64,000 bases of DNA. Source: Agroathelia rolfsii (taxonomy: Eukaryota; Basidiomycota; Agaricomycetes; Amylocorticiales; Amylocorticiaceae). Below are positions 37,170-49,257 of the stretch, one piece after another. Where the stretch lies: positions 2,143,001-2,207,000 of the forward strand of contig JABRWF010000005.1 in the NCBI GenBank assembly GCA_018343915.1, read 5' to 3'. The stretch's first letter is position 1; every line of letters begins with the position of its first letter. The position numbers and the translations under genes are program-made. A model generated the notes under the pieces. The model saw nothing but the letters and a program-made list of their open reading frames with translations, ran no database searches and was not told the DNA's origin.

Positions 37170-38871
37170 AGTTCAATATCTAGGTACGAGTGAAGATGCG
37201 CGCAGTTGCTAAACCCGACTGCTAAAGACCAGGATTCAACAAATGCAGGTCACTGCAAAAGTGTTGAAGAGACGATGACGTGAAGGCGTTTGTAGGTTTC
37301 GGCTCCCTGCGTGGACGGTGTGTTGCTTAAGTAGGAGATCTCTTGGGTGACGGTTAGCGTCACAGCAAACGTCGGCAGTATCGTCCTCTTTATGTATGCC
37401 TGCGTTATGGAGACGGAAAGAGCACTGGGATTGGCAGTTCCGGGTCGTCATTGGCATGATTTCTGTGTATCCGGGGAAACTACTATGCTCCGGCTATCGT
37501 TTGCTTCCGGACCGAAATCTCCTCCTGGGCGGTTTTCTGTGAATTTACCATTGGCAAATCAACTCATCCGCCAATCCAGCCTCAACTGAACGTACTCAGA
37601 CGGATGTCGTTGAATTATCAGAACAGCTGTGCATTTCATCTTGATCCCCACTCATTCTGATGAATAGTAAATCGCCTCATCTATATCAGCAGCAGCAAAT
37701 AATACCTATGAAAATTACTCGATTTTTAATACAATGGGGAACTCAAAATCGTGACATTGGGGAGCTGCTCACAGTCAATCAAAGGAGAGTGTAGATCCAT
37801 CTCTCGTAAAACAGATTTAAGAAATCACTCATTGACGATAATGTACCAAAAACGCTCGGTCCTGGTTCGGAAAAGGTGCCATGTGTTGTCCTTGCCTTTG
37901 ATGATGACCGCATTATCTCGCCTGTCTGTCCTCTTACATCACTTGTTCGTGTTTTTTTTTTCTGCTTCGGGGACTTTGGGCGTTGTAGATCCTCTGGGAT
38001 GTCTAGATTCCATAGGGCCATTGTGGGCCTGTGAGTGATGAGGCTAGTGCGAGGCATGCGCCTGGTAAAGCTTATAATTAACCCCAGTGCACGCATCTTG
38101 CTAATGGGATAAGATGCAAGAACGGTTACAAGAGACCATGTTACTATACAAAATTCAGCATGTTGCACAGGCCGATTGTTAAGGCTATATATTCATTTCG
38201 GAGCCCTCCAACTTCCGTACCCACATGGTGGCCAGTGAAAAGATAGCGCTCTGCGTTGTAGAGATACTCATTCTTAGACTTGTTCAGGACGCCTTCCAGA
38301 AACATTGGGGCAAATATTTCTTGTATTCGTCTCTATTGCGCCATCTAATGAACCCTACACAAAGTAAATGGGTAGTTGTGGGTTGAATCACAAAACCCTG
38401 GGGTGAAAAGTCTACGAAACGATTGCCATCACCTGCCTGCGCAGAGCAAGACGGCAAGAAAATAATGTGTACAAGGTAAGGTAGAGCAAATAAAGGTTAA
38501 AAGGAAGAGGGGGGTGGCGTCGCAAAATGATCATGTAATGAGTTGATGGGAATATTGGATGTGTAGGAAAAGATTGGCATAGTAAAAATTGGGCTTTTTG
38601 TTGAATGGGTTTGGAATGTTATCCGGCAAGTGAAGGATGAAAAAAGAAAGAAAATGTAATGAATACATTGGAAATATAAAAAAATGCAAATATTTGATGA
38701 AACCCTCATGAATGGGAATAAAAAAAACACCAAACAACTGGGAAGAAATAAAGAATGAATGAAGCGCTATATGTTACAAACCCACGCATAAAATAAAACC
38801 AAAGAAGCAAATAATAAGAGAAAAAGAATAAAGACAGCGCAAAGAGGCAAGGCAAAGTAAAAAAAAAAAAA
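37170..38871. other. Tandem spacer upstream of CAT2
   Basis: This stretch of 1.7 kb holds no supported gene. Open frames at 37751-38038 (plus), 37779-38168 (minus) and 38497-38951 (minus) are low-complexity or overlap on opposite strands. The 38480-38870 part is purine-rich on the plus strand and probably includes the 3' untranslated region of the serine-rich gene to its right. Confidence 0.5.
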
Positions 38872-39740
38872 TCAGTCCGAATCATCTGTTTGCTCGTCCA
38901 GAGAAACCATTGTCTGCGCAAAGCGGACGGCCTTCCTTGGCGAGCCGCCACCCGAGGAGCACTCGCTCATGCTCGGTGACATAGACGATGAACTACTGCT
39001 TGTCCGATGACCCAGCAACATCTGTGACACACGCTGCCGGAACGACGACATCGGGGAGCGAGGCGTAGTCGACAAGGCCGGGATTGGAGAGGAAACCAAC
39101 GTCGTCGTGCTTTGGGACGATGCAGCCGATGGGGCTGGGATAATATGCGTTAATGGTGCGTTGTGGCCTCCTTTCTTGAGCGATGAGCGCGCGGGTGGCG
39201 GGGGTAATGGCGCAGACGTCCGACGCTCGTGCTGCGGACGGAGTGATGAGGGGTATTTGCCATCGACTTGATGGAGATGTGGTGTCCGAGAAAGATGCAG
39301 ACCGATGGCAATCTGTTCTACGGACGGTCTCGGGGAGGAATTAGGGGTCGAATCGACGAGACGTCTCGCGGATGTTCGCCTCGGTGACATTGCTGCTGTT
39401 GCGGCAATGGAAGAGGTGGAGTCAATGGAGCACCTGTATAGGCCGCTCTCCGCAGGAGTAGAGTACATCCCTTTTGTCTGTTGAGTCAAGAAAATTGCAA
39501 GAAAAAGATACAGGAGACAAGGTCAGCATCCCCAGTATATACGGGTTGCAAGAGGTACAGCCTTGGGAATGGACATACAGCTGCGACATCTTGGCGTTTA
39601 GGAGAGGAGTAGCTCAGGGTTCGTCGTACAGACGTTACCAGGCGAGTAGCATGACCAGAGCGTTTGAACGGCGATGACGTCGTAGAGGAGGAAGGCCCAG
39701 CGCTGGCGGGGCCAGTGGAGATATCTTCTAAGGTCGACAT
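38872..39740 (-). CDS. Serine/proline-rich protein of unknown function
   Basis: I do not recognise this protein. Two exons, 39740-39579 and 39477-38872, join in phase across a 101-nt intron (GTATGT donor, CAACAG acceptor) to give 255 residues. The sequence is rich in Ser, Pro, Thr and Arg with many SP and TP pairs (MSPRRTSARRLVDSTPNSSP, TTPRSPMSSFRQRVSQMLLG), a polyserine run, and an acidic end (SLDEQTDDSD). It is predicted to be disordered, with numerous possible proline-directed phosphorylation sites. No membrane segment or signal peptide is seen. The conserved-looking VRFAQTMVSLDEQ near the end is the part most likely to be under selection. Confidence 0.6.
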
Positions 39741-40806
39741 GGCCGTCGTGAAAGTAGCAGCCGTGCACTAGCCGTGTGTGAATGTAGTCAGGGGAAAAAG
39801 TTGGTTCGAAAGGCAACCGTTGTCTGAGGTAACTCGGAGTTGAGAGGAGAAAGGGAGAACTGAAGAAAAAGGATGAGGGGGAGGGATATAAGACCAGGGC
39901 GGCGCCGATGTTTTGATATGAAAGACCAGATAATATCTCAGGCGCCCGAGCGGAAAACGTGGGCACAGACCGCGTTGACGAGAGGGCGAACACGATGATG
40001 ATGATTACACCAGACCGTGTGCGTACGTCGTGCGCCTGGTTTATTTAGGTCACTTTCCGTTCTCGTCCTGTGGCCAAATCCGTCCATCCTCGGCCCGGGC
40101 CTTTCGCGGCGTTACATCGGTGCCCTAATCAGGAAACATCACACCCACGTGATCTCGACAGCCGACGGTGATTTGTGGTTGGACTGAATACACAATACGA
40201 ATCACCAATCGCAGAGGTCGGCCTTTAATTCCAAGGATGACTCTTATGGATTATCGATATCGATGATAAGACCTTACAAAGCGCAAATGTCCCCATTCAA
40301 GCTGACAAAATTAATGAGCAACGAAATTCCACTATCTCCGAGTCGACTACTACATGTTTCCATCTCCTTCATATTCAGGCCGAGGCGTACACCGATACAC
40401 AACGACATGTTAAGAGTACATACATACAACATGGTTCTAATCGTGAAAAAAAAATCATGCACGGCATGACAAAATGAAATGAAGTGTGAAGGGAAGTGAG
40501 GCACCAGAAGCTGCCTCTCTTCATTGTTAACGTGATCATGAATAAATGCGTGAAAAAAAAAAGAAAAAAGCTGAAACTGTTCTCATCACAGTCGTCATCG
40601 ACATTCATGATCACAATCGTAAGAAAAGTTTGCAAAATATAAAACAACACAAACCGCATAAAGATAAAGGAAAAGTAATTCAGTCTGCGGATGCTAACGC
40701 ACAAAAGTCCTTCTAGCTTTTTGAGACCAATAATATTGAGAACTCATATGCTGCGGATAAGCCGCAGCCCAAGTCAGGTGTTGCCGTCCGAGTGCGACGT
40801 TATTAG
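39741..40806. other. Tandem spacer on minus strand
   Basis: This should hold the promoter of the serine-rich gene and the terminator of the carboxypeptidase gene. AAATAAACC on the minus strand near 40040 is AT-rich but not a clear TATA box. The open frames at 39598-39993 and 40375-40704 are hydrophobic or low-complexity translations without a motif. Confidence 0.45.
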
Positions 40807-43695
40807 TTACTTCTTCCAGGCCGTGACGGTAGGCTCGGGGAAATAGTACGTAGACTGCGTCGCGCCATCACCGAGGTAGACTACGCCGGATGCGCCCGGG
40901 AGGGCATTCGCAGTCAACGTGGCACTTTCGCCCCCAACGACGAAGGTATTTCCCCCTGCGGTTGTGGTGCTCGTCACGAGTCCAGTGGTGTTTGACCCAA
41001 AGAAGAAATCTCTAGCAAGGACATAAGCCTACAATAGTGGAAAACAATACATTTAGAAGATCAGGTCATGTGAGACTTGTCCAGGCAACGAGTTGACGCA
41101 CCGAACTCGGGTTGTAATACCCAACCATGTGCCCGGCACTTTTGACGAGCGCGTACTTCCATCCTCGCTCTTGATGGACAATACCAGCAAACTCGCCTGC
41201 ATCGTCATACCAGGGCGTACCAGGTTTAACTGTGAAGCCCTGGATGCCGCCGAAGGTAGTATTCTGGATGACAACTTCGCCACCGGTGTGGGCTGGTGGG
41301 AAGAGTTAGTAAACGCATTTATCAAGATTTTTTGAACGCATCAACAAAGCAAACATACGTATCAGCATATCGTCGTTTCCATAAAAGAGAACAATGGACG
41401 TGTTTGCTTTTGTTGCATTGGCAGCTAGCTCGTTCAAGAAGACCATGGGTCTAAGAATGAGTGATGAGCATCAGTAACAGCCAGGTTGTTGTAAGATGCA
41501 AAAAGAACGTACTCAGAGCCTATGACGATTCAACACCCCACTGTCAGCTAAATTTCCTAAGGGTCAAATATGAAGACACATACTAGGGTCTGCACCACCG
41601 GCTAAGAACAAAACAAGTCAAAAACCATGACAACTATATACTCAAGAAGAAACTTACGTCCGGAAAAGTTGTACAGAACCGTCTCTTGCCATGTCACCCA
41701 TGAGGGGGCGTGAATAGCCGTCTTGACCTGGGGGTCTGAATGCAGAAGATAAACCTCACAAATCTACAAAGCATGGGTGCACAGTTGGGTCACCTACCAT
41801 TCAAAAACACGCTACCATCCATGTTGACTTCGGGGTTCAGTGCGTCGGGGATATCGTAAACATCAAAGTTCTGGACATCCGCTGTTCATCATAAAACACG
41901 ATTAATCAGTCTACTTCAGGGAAGAGAAGATAAATAAATAAAAAGGCACCCACCCCAAGGTTGAGTGAAGTTCAACGCATAATCAAGCAGTTCATCGAAC
42001 ATATCACATCCATACCAGGGGTCCAGTGTGCCATTCGCGCGTCCGGACAAGTCGCGCTTCCACTGGCTGCCCCTCTTCTCCCTGCTGACCAAGCCCATAT
42101 CACGAGCATGCGCGCGCTTACCAGCCACTTCTTTCTCCTCTTCACGAAGATACAGAGCGTGCCTGCGAAAGAGCTCCTTCTCGAGACGAGCCCAGCTGCG
42201 GAACATCCAACGAGCAGACTGACCGAGGCGGAACAGGAGTTTACTACTGCGCATGTTCTCTTGAGAGGAAGATTCTGGCGTCACATAGCCGACCGTGATA
42301 GGGTTTGCGCCAGCGGTGTAGCCAAGGGAGGGCAAAGAGCCACCGGTTTGAGGGTAGGTCAAGTTAAGATCGTATCCGCAAAGATGTTCCCTAACAAGAC
42401 GCTATTATTAAAATGAAGGTCACTTTGGAGCGCAAGATGAAGGACTCACTGTTCTTGGAAGTACGCTAACACGCTTTGGTCATAGTTAACGAGTTGTGGG
42501 TATGTCTCGATCACGGTTGTCTGGGAACGCATAAATGGGCAACTTGCTATTGTGATGTGCTAGGTGAAAAACTAACCAGAGGAACAAGGTTATACACCTG
42601 TCCAGATCCTACGGTACCGTCTCCTATGGCGATTTGCGCCAATTTGACGGGTGGAGAGGACATCGCATATAGGGCTTTGGCGATGTACGGCTGTTTATAT
42701 GCGTGAGCGAAAGCCATGAAAAAGCAAAATTCACGGGTACAGACAATGTACATGCCAGCGTAAGATTCGCCTTGAAGGTGCAAGGGACTAGTGGAGCAGT
42801 TCAGACAGAAAGAATTCCCGTAGTGTATAGATGTGGCTTACCGAGTAGCTAAGCCAGGGAAGACTTTAACGAGATTCTCCAAGAACCCGACCTGTTGAGT
42901 AACCTAAATTAACGCCAAAAAACTGGATCCGGGTCGATGTATGCGTACAAAGTCACTCGCAATTTCATCTTCGTCTCCAGCTTGGTTTATAAGTTAGTAA
43001 TCATGACGGAATATACTCTGGCACAAGAACATACCATAAGACGAATCTGATTCTACCGTCGAAAAACCGACACCACTGGAGATTTCATAAAAGGTAAGCC
43101 TTTGGACAAGAACAAACGTCATGCGACACATACACAGGGTTATCAATGTAAAAGTAATCTGCCAGCTGCGTCCAGCTGTATTCGTTTTGCGTCACAGAAT
43201 AATCGGGATTGACGTGAATAGGCCCATGCTAATATAATCAATCGGTGTTAACCAAAGTCGAAATTAATCACAATAACAACAAACCGCACGTACCTCGAAC
43301 AAAAGACCAACCATGCTGGAAGCTCCAGGTCTGCAGGGAGATGGTTGCATTGGTCAACTACCCATTTCCTTCGTTCTGAATCAAATCACCCTCAGTACGC
43401 ACCCGCCGTTTAACCAGATCCCCCAAGGCTCGTCGCTCGTTGTCGACGTCATCGAGCCATTGGTTTTCTCAAATCCCCAGAAGAAGAGCGAATTGTTCGC
43501 GCCACCCCGTTGCACGGGGAGGTTGCCCGCCCAGTTACGACCGACATCCCAAGTGACGTTGGTGAGCGGTTCGGTGACCTCGAATGTCGTCTGCCACGAA
43601 GGGTCGTAGTCGGAAGTAGACGCAGTCGTCTTTTTCCGTGCAGAAACAGCGATCGACGAGGAGAGTAGCGAGAGTAAGATGAATCCAGCGTGCAT
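40807..43695 (-). CDS. Secreted serine carboxypeptidase (peptidase family S10)
   Basis: Removes C-terminal residues from peptides, probably outside the cell or in the vacuole. The start MHAGFILLSLLSSSIAVSA is a good signal peptide; an in-frame ATG at 43710 is possible but adds polar residues in front. At least ten short exons are spliced. Landmarks are the oxyanion region WGIWLNGG joined to PGASSMVGLLFEHGP, DYFYIDNPVGVGFST, the nucleophile serine in LQGESYAGMYI, and near the C-terminus the aspartate region LFYGNDDMLIAHTGG and the histidine in SAGHMVGYYNPSSA. Between them is a charged, Arg/Glu-rich insert (RRHALYLREEEKEVAGKR) that may be processed. It ends TAWKK. Several NxT/S sites fit secretion. 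The stop at 40807 follows the end of the catalytic region closely, so the gene appears complete. Confidence 0.9.
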
Positions 43696-44498
43696 GATGG
43701 GTGAGCCCAACGACGTCGTAGATGAGGGAAGAAGAGGAGAGCGCAGGCGGCAGATGGAAAAAGAACAAGGTACAATACTTAGACGGACCGCTATTGGTGC
43801 AAGCTTCTAATGAAAGAAGCGACTCAGGCGGCGAGGTGGCTCCGGAGCGGATGGTTGGTTTAGACCAGGAGATACAAAGAGAGAAGGCAGCAGGGAGACA
43901 GATGCACCGGGTTAGGTGTGTCTGCGTGCCTATGGATAAGCTCCGAAATGCGAGATGGTGGAGAATGGAAGATGGTATATCGCCCGACAGTGTGAGCGGG
44001 GAGTATCGAGCAAGTCATCTTATATAGCGATGACAATATATTCAGAATAGGACCACTCATAGAATTACTTGCACAGCTACAGGGGATGCAATTGGCATGC
44101 AGACAAAAGAGTAAAAACGGCAAGGATTTGATGCGCTGCAAAGACAATTGAGGGCCCAAATTGTAGGCACCTGTTTTCCCTATTCATACAGGACACACAC
44201 GGAATAACCGGCCTTCACCAGGGCGATCACGCACAATGCACATGCAAAGACCGAGCCGACCCAGAGAACAAAAGCGTGCCGGAAAAAGCCAGGCTCAAGT
44301 AATTATACCAGCAATAAACATAGAACTTCAGCCACCGCGACCGCCGACCACACGAGCGATGGCTACAATTGTTGTTCTAGTAGCATTACAAAATCAATGT
44401 TACTTTCACAAGTGATAACGCTGCCTGGTGATAATGTCAAGCCATAATAAATTGTACATTTTTCTTGATATGTTGCCATCAAATGTTATTGACCATCT
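43696..44498. other. Tandem spacer upstream of carboxypeptidase
   Basis: No gene is supported. The open frames at 43722-44027 (plus) and 43860-44159 (minus) overlap and lack motifs. A TATA-like site is listed separately. Confidence 0.45.
44020..44026 (-). promoter_or_regulatory. Possible TATA box for carboxypeptidase gene
   Basis: On the minus strand this reads TATATAA within CGCTATATAAGATG. It lies about 325 bases before the start codon, which would imply a long leader, so the assignment is tentative. Confidence 0.35.
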
Positions 44499-45645
44499 TT
44501 AGATATGCTCCTTGAACCAAACAATGGTCGACTTGAAAGCCTCTTCTTTGGCCGCTTTCTTCTTAGGGTCACTCTGGAGAAAGTATCGGGTTAACAACAT
44601 TTAATGATTTAAAAAGTAAAAATGTCAACGCACCAGATCGGCGCGAACAGCAAATCCATGGGTGCATCCGTCGAAGAACTCTCTCTTGTATCCAGGTGCA
44701 AATTGACCATTACCGAGAATTTCGTCTGCTTTCGTGCATGCTTCAAGTGGGAACTGCTGATCAATGCTGCATGAGTTGATCAGCAACGGCGCCTTTGCGG
44801 TCGTTTTGTATTTCTAATAAATCCCAAGTTTATTAGAGCTCAACAGAGGTTATACATGCATCCGCCATATTTACCAACCTCGAAGTCATCCGGGACCTGC
44901 AGCAGCGAGGGATGGGAAACAGAGACGGCGTTAACAATACCATCGAATGCAAGATCAAAGGAGTAGCGTCCGCCAAAGCAATAGCCCGTTGCAAGGATCT
45001 TGGTAACACCTTCCGCCTTCAATGCACCTACGACAGCATCGATAATTGGACGAGTGACATCCGAACCGTGCCGAGCAAGCCATGAGGGAAGGTCAAATCC
45101 CGCCTATAACAAGATGTCTCTAAGTTGTAAAGAGGCAATCAAATGAAATATCACAGAAAGCCATACCCTGTTCTCCAGTACGGACTCGGGAATGGCGTCG
45201 CCTTTGAAATAATCTACTGCAACAGTCTATACAAACACGGATATTCAGATGAGCAAGGATACAGGTAATAATAGGTTTATGTCATGAAATATCGTACGCG
45301 GAATCCATTCTTTGCAAAGTCTGATACTAGAAGCTGCGTTATGGTATGGTGTTTCTCAGCCCCAGGTCTTACTGCGGTAAACTAAATTTGCGATCACCTG
45401 ATTGTTAGAAAGATCGATGCCGAAAGCATCGGGAAGGTATAACACGACAACGCTTTTATCATAGTCGCCCTTAGGAACAGCAACATATACTCTTTCGCCG
45501 GCAATTGTTTCGAAATGGCCTGTGATTGAAAGCTATGAATGTCACTATGACAGTGCGATGGATCATGGACTCTGTCAAGTAGAAACATACCCTCAGGCTC
45601 TCCCTCGTGACGGGCACCAGAGATACAGTCGTTACAGAGGCTCAT
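44499..45645 (-). CDS. Dienelactone hydrolase family protein
   Basis: An alpha/beta hydrolase of the dienelactone hydrolase family, probably cytosolic, which cleaves lactones or esters; natural fungal substrates are mostly unknown. About seven exons splice to roughly 250 residues. The start MSLCNDCISGARHEGEPEG is typical of fungal members. Strand and helix landmarks are VVVLYLPDAFGIDLSNNQ, FAKNGFRTVAVDYFKGD, the nucleophile cysteine in ATGYCFGGRYSFDLAF, LINSCSIDQQFP near the aspartate region, and the histidine in FFDGCTHGFAVRADL. It ends STIVWFKEHI. The small exon LLVSDFAKNGFR sits between two introns. A TATA box lies about 105 bases upstream of the start. It diverges from VMA12. Confidence 0.93.
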
Positions 45646-46510
45646 TTGGGCTATGAAATTGGGATTGGGAAATGGGGAAGACTGGGGGTGACTGGAGGAG
45701 CTCGGGTGATGTTCAAGACTGAGCTCATGCCAGTAAAAGCAGTTGATCTTTATACCCTCGCACTCCCTATCTTTGTTTGATAATATTGATTACGGCGCCG
45801 AGGACGAAAGATGATCATTTGGATGACCATGATGTATTTACCATCGCTATGAGTCACGAGTCGGCTGCTTTCCAATAGTGCCGACGTCGGGGGGTGAGTG
45901 GGTGGCTGGACATCATAGGTGTAACACTGTATCACCCCTGTTCCACAGTGATATGAAATATGCGTGTTCTCTAGGAACGCTGATAGGTGTAGATTCAATG
46001 ACCGAACAACAAGTGAATAACTAGTGGATATTAGTAGATACACGGGCCCCCGGTACCACTCAGAGAATTGATTAAATGTGGGTTCGCCGCGACCGTTCCA
46101 ATAATAATGGGTGTCGAACGCAATAAAGGTCTCTAATAACACCTTATGCGGTTTATGTCTATTTTAAACCAATGGTTCCACAAGCCGATATTTCAAATGT
46201 AAACAACAGGACTTAAGATGATTTCGTTTTAGAATTGAGAATACTACCAGGTAGTAGTACTGGTAAAAGGTGCATTTAATTCCGAAGGTACATGTATATA
46301 CAGTTACGCAGAGTGCGCAGTCACTTCTGCTGACAGCATCTTGAATACATTCAAGTTTTGGATTGTTGCACTTTGACAACTTCAAGCTTCAAGTACTCGG
46401 TACTCAGCAGCAGTACTCAGCGCTCAGCATCCAGCTATTGGCTATTTTTAAATCTACACCGATTCTTTCCTTGATTACTCAAACGACAACTAGTACCATA
46501 GCAGTCGAAT
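45646..46510. other. Divergent promoter region, DLH and VMA12
   Basis: This stretch of 865 bases lies between two divergent start codons. It holds a TATA box for the hydrolase (listed). Open frames inside lack motifs. Confidence 0.5.
45749..45754 (-). promoter_or_regulatory. TATA box for dienelactone hydrolase gene
   Basis: On the minus strand the sequence reads GGGTATAAAGATC, an almost ideal TATA box, about 105 bases upstream of the start codon at 45645. A regulated rather than constitutive promoter would fit a catabolic hydrolase. Confidence 0.6.
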
Positions 46511-47348
46511 ATGAGCCAGACCTATACAGAAACAGATCTCAATGTCTCACTGGAATCGCACCTAGAAGCATCTCTTCGTGCACTTGCACCTCTGCTTACG
46601 CCACCCCTCTCAACGACACTAGAGCCATACCTATCTACACCACCTCCACAGTCCATCCCACACTCTCTACTATCACAACTTTCCAGATGGACGCGCTCCG
46701 ATACCTCGCGAGATCTTATTGAGTCGGCTGGACTGAAGGTTGGTGACTATACAATGCTGTCACTGCTTGCTGGGACAAAAACGTCGCCAGAAAAAGCATT
46801 CCCGAAATATGACAGTCGTACAGACTCTCCCGAGGCTATCGCAGCACGTGAACGGAAGCGAGCCAAGGATGAGAGACGGGCCATTACAGCGCTCTTGAAC
46901 GGTTTGCTGAGCGTGGGTGGATGTGCTGCTGCTGCGTGGGTGGCTGCGGGTAGAGTGGGGTGGAGTGATCAATGGGTGCGTATTCTGCTTTGGATTACTC
47001 ATGACCTGATAGGAAATTGGGTACTCATCCTTTTTGGCCATCTTCCAGAAAGTACTGCTTGCGCTAGCTGTAGCCATCATCATTGCTGTAGCTGAAGCTG
47101 GGCTATACATGATATGGAGCGCCAGAAAATCGGGCAAGCTACAGCCTCCTCCCGACTTTGCTGCTCAGGCGCGGCAGCTTGAGCAGCGCAGGATCGAAGC
47201 AGCCACCAAGGGGTCCGATGAGAAACAAGAAACTGATACTCAAAGCCCTCCTGTTATGCTTCTCGAGGACCCGCCTGACGAAAATACGCGGGAAATTCGC
47301 AAACGCATCCCAGTAACCACTAGTACACTCGATGATGCAGCAGATTAA
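46511..47348 (+). CDS. VMA12: V-ATPase assembly factor Vma12 (TMEM199-like)
   Basis: An ER membrane protein that, with Vma21 and Vma22, assembles the V0 sector of the vacuolar proton pump. Two exons, 46511-46975 and 47049-47348, close in phase to give 254 residues. The family core is AGLKVGDYTMLSLLAGTKTS, a charged SPEAIAARERKRAKDERRA, and two membrane segments, about 128-146 (ALLNGLLSVGGCAAAAWVAA) and 156-178 (VLLALAVAIIIAVAEAGLYM), with the intron exactly between them. The cytosolic tail is charged and acidic. It converges with the Nudix gene, with only 37 bases between stop codons. Confidence 0.88.
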
Positions 47349-47385
47349 TATACGTTATGGTATGTTGATCTATGCAATATAGTTT

Positions 47386-48564
47386 CTATTTCCACAACCC
47401 TAACACCCTCATCAGCAGACTTAAATACCACCCTGTTAGACCCCAGATTTCTAACATATCACCCTCACCAACTTTAATCTCTCCTTGTCCCAGTGGCGCG
47501 TCTCGGTCCCTCTCCACCGTTACCGGTATCCTATCCCTTCTTTCCATTGTCGCCGATTTTGTATCCATGGCGTCCTGCGTGCCTGCACTATCCTTAAGTG
47601 TAGTCACGAGGTCTCCTATACGGACCGCAAAATAAGCACCGTCGTTGGGCCTAGCGCGAAAGTTGCTCGTTCTCAGTCTTTCTTGTGTTACGAGTTCGCT
47701 GAGGGGCAAGTGAAAAACGTGCGCGACCTCGGGCTCTGATATTTGTAGCGACGAGAGAGTGATGGATGGTAGAGGAGTCAATGGGTCTGTGGGTTGTGTA
47801 TCCTCACTATGAAAAAAACCCTAGAAAATAAGTTAGATTGGATGCATTGCAGAGAATGAATTCATGTTGGAGAGTTTGTTTATGCCACCTACAGCATATG
47901 TCCATATATGAAGACCACCTAGAGATCGTTCAGGCGGTATGGCGCTCAGTGGACCAAGCATTGTGATGCGTGAGGCCGGGATGCCAACCTCTTCATGAGT
48001 CTCACGGAGCGCAGCGGCAAGGAAAGAGGTGTCCGTCTGTAATGTAATCGTCATGTATTAGTTAAGAGATGCATGTAAGACAATCATACTGACTGGATCC
48101 ACACGTCCTCCGGGGAAGCTATTGGTGTGTATACATATTAGTTAGATAACCTTACTCGAGCGGATACTTGGGAACGTGACTTGGATCGTAATGGAAGATG
48201 ATCTTCCCTACCTGACTTCCCCGGAATGCATTCTCAACTTTCCCCGCACTTGAAATAAAATCCCGGGTCTATTATCCACGTTGCAGAATGGTATAAGTAC
48301 GGCTGCGTTTCGCCCAGCATCCGGCGAGACTTGTCGAGAACTTAGTGACTCAGTAGCCGCTCTCTGAGCAGCGACATCGTCCCAGCTGTCGTTATGAGCG
48401 GCTGCGAGTGTGGCACGGATCCTGGAAAGCGAATTGAGCGTGAAGGGTGCATGCAGAGACGCAAGCCCGAGCGATGACGTTGCAAAGCTGGACGCGAGCG
48501 AGATGGTGGGGAATGACAAGGGCATCTTGGAGCTGATTTCTCTTCGGCTCAACTTGTCGCCCAA
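47386..48564 (-). CDS. PCD1: Nudix hydrolase, CoA pyrophosphatase type (PCD1/NUDT7-like)
   Basis: Splits CoA or oxidised CoA into phosphopantetheine and adenosine diphosphate, often in peroxisomes or mitochondria. Four exons are read. The CoA-specific upstream motif is LFQVRGKLRMHSGEVSFPGG, running across an intron into GRVDP, followed by the Nudix box residues LRETHEEVGI; the glutamates of REXXEEXG are present. Downstream are LGPLSAIPPERSLGGLHIWT and SEPEVAHVFHLPLSELVTQE, typical of the family. Two starts are possible: MGDKLSRREISSK at 48564, or MPLSFPTISLASSFATSSLG at 48525, which looks more like an organelle presequence. No PTS1 is seen (ends VLGLWK). It shares its terminator region with VMA12. 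Confidence 0.88.
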
Positions 48565-49257
48565 AATTTTCTAGTGATGTGACAAACTGCAAGAGGTCTT
48601 TCAAGTTTTCCTTATGTGCAACTCGTCAAGCAGTGAAGTGGTGCGGTATGGATGGAGCTCGTTGATGAATTAACGCATGCATGCCGTAGGCCATGGCGGT
48701 TATGGCTAGAGCGTTTGATCGCTCGAGCGCAATCCATGCATGCCATTTCGGGTTCTACGCTACCATCACAAACTTGAAGTGGCATACGGCATATATATGT
48801 ACTTAAGGTATCGATATTTAATTTTTAGAGTAATAAAAAACATGATGATATATTCGTCTTGCCAGTGGGAGAGATGGGTTCGCCGCTTCAAGTTTAGACC
48901 GATTGAAATCATGATTGAACCAGTAGCTGGGATTGGTACCAATTCTTCAGATTAAAGCCTCGACACACTACCAGTGAGCAGGGTCCAGAGCCCATGCAGC
49001 TGATATCCGAGTAGCCAATGCTAGCTATATGACTGGATCTGACTGTTGGTAACCTTCCAAGTTGATGTCAGCGTTATTCAAGCTGCTTTCGGAAGCAGTA
49101 ACTGCAATGACAGCTGACTATTACGTAATAACCTGCTGCCAGTGATCATAAAACTCCCACTCACGAGACGGAAAAATATAGATCCATCCAGTAATTCCCC
49201 TTTAGACTATTGCCTGCGTCTGTCGCCATAAATTACCCGTGAAAATCGGCACATAGA
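48565..49257. other. Divergent promoter region, Nudix gene and ataxin-10
   Basis: This stretch of 693 bases lies between two divergent start codons. The open frame at 48740-48955 has no motif. ATTACGTAATAA near 49122 is a palindromic ACGTAA-type site that could bind a bZIP regulator, but such sites occur by chance. Confidence 0.45.
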
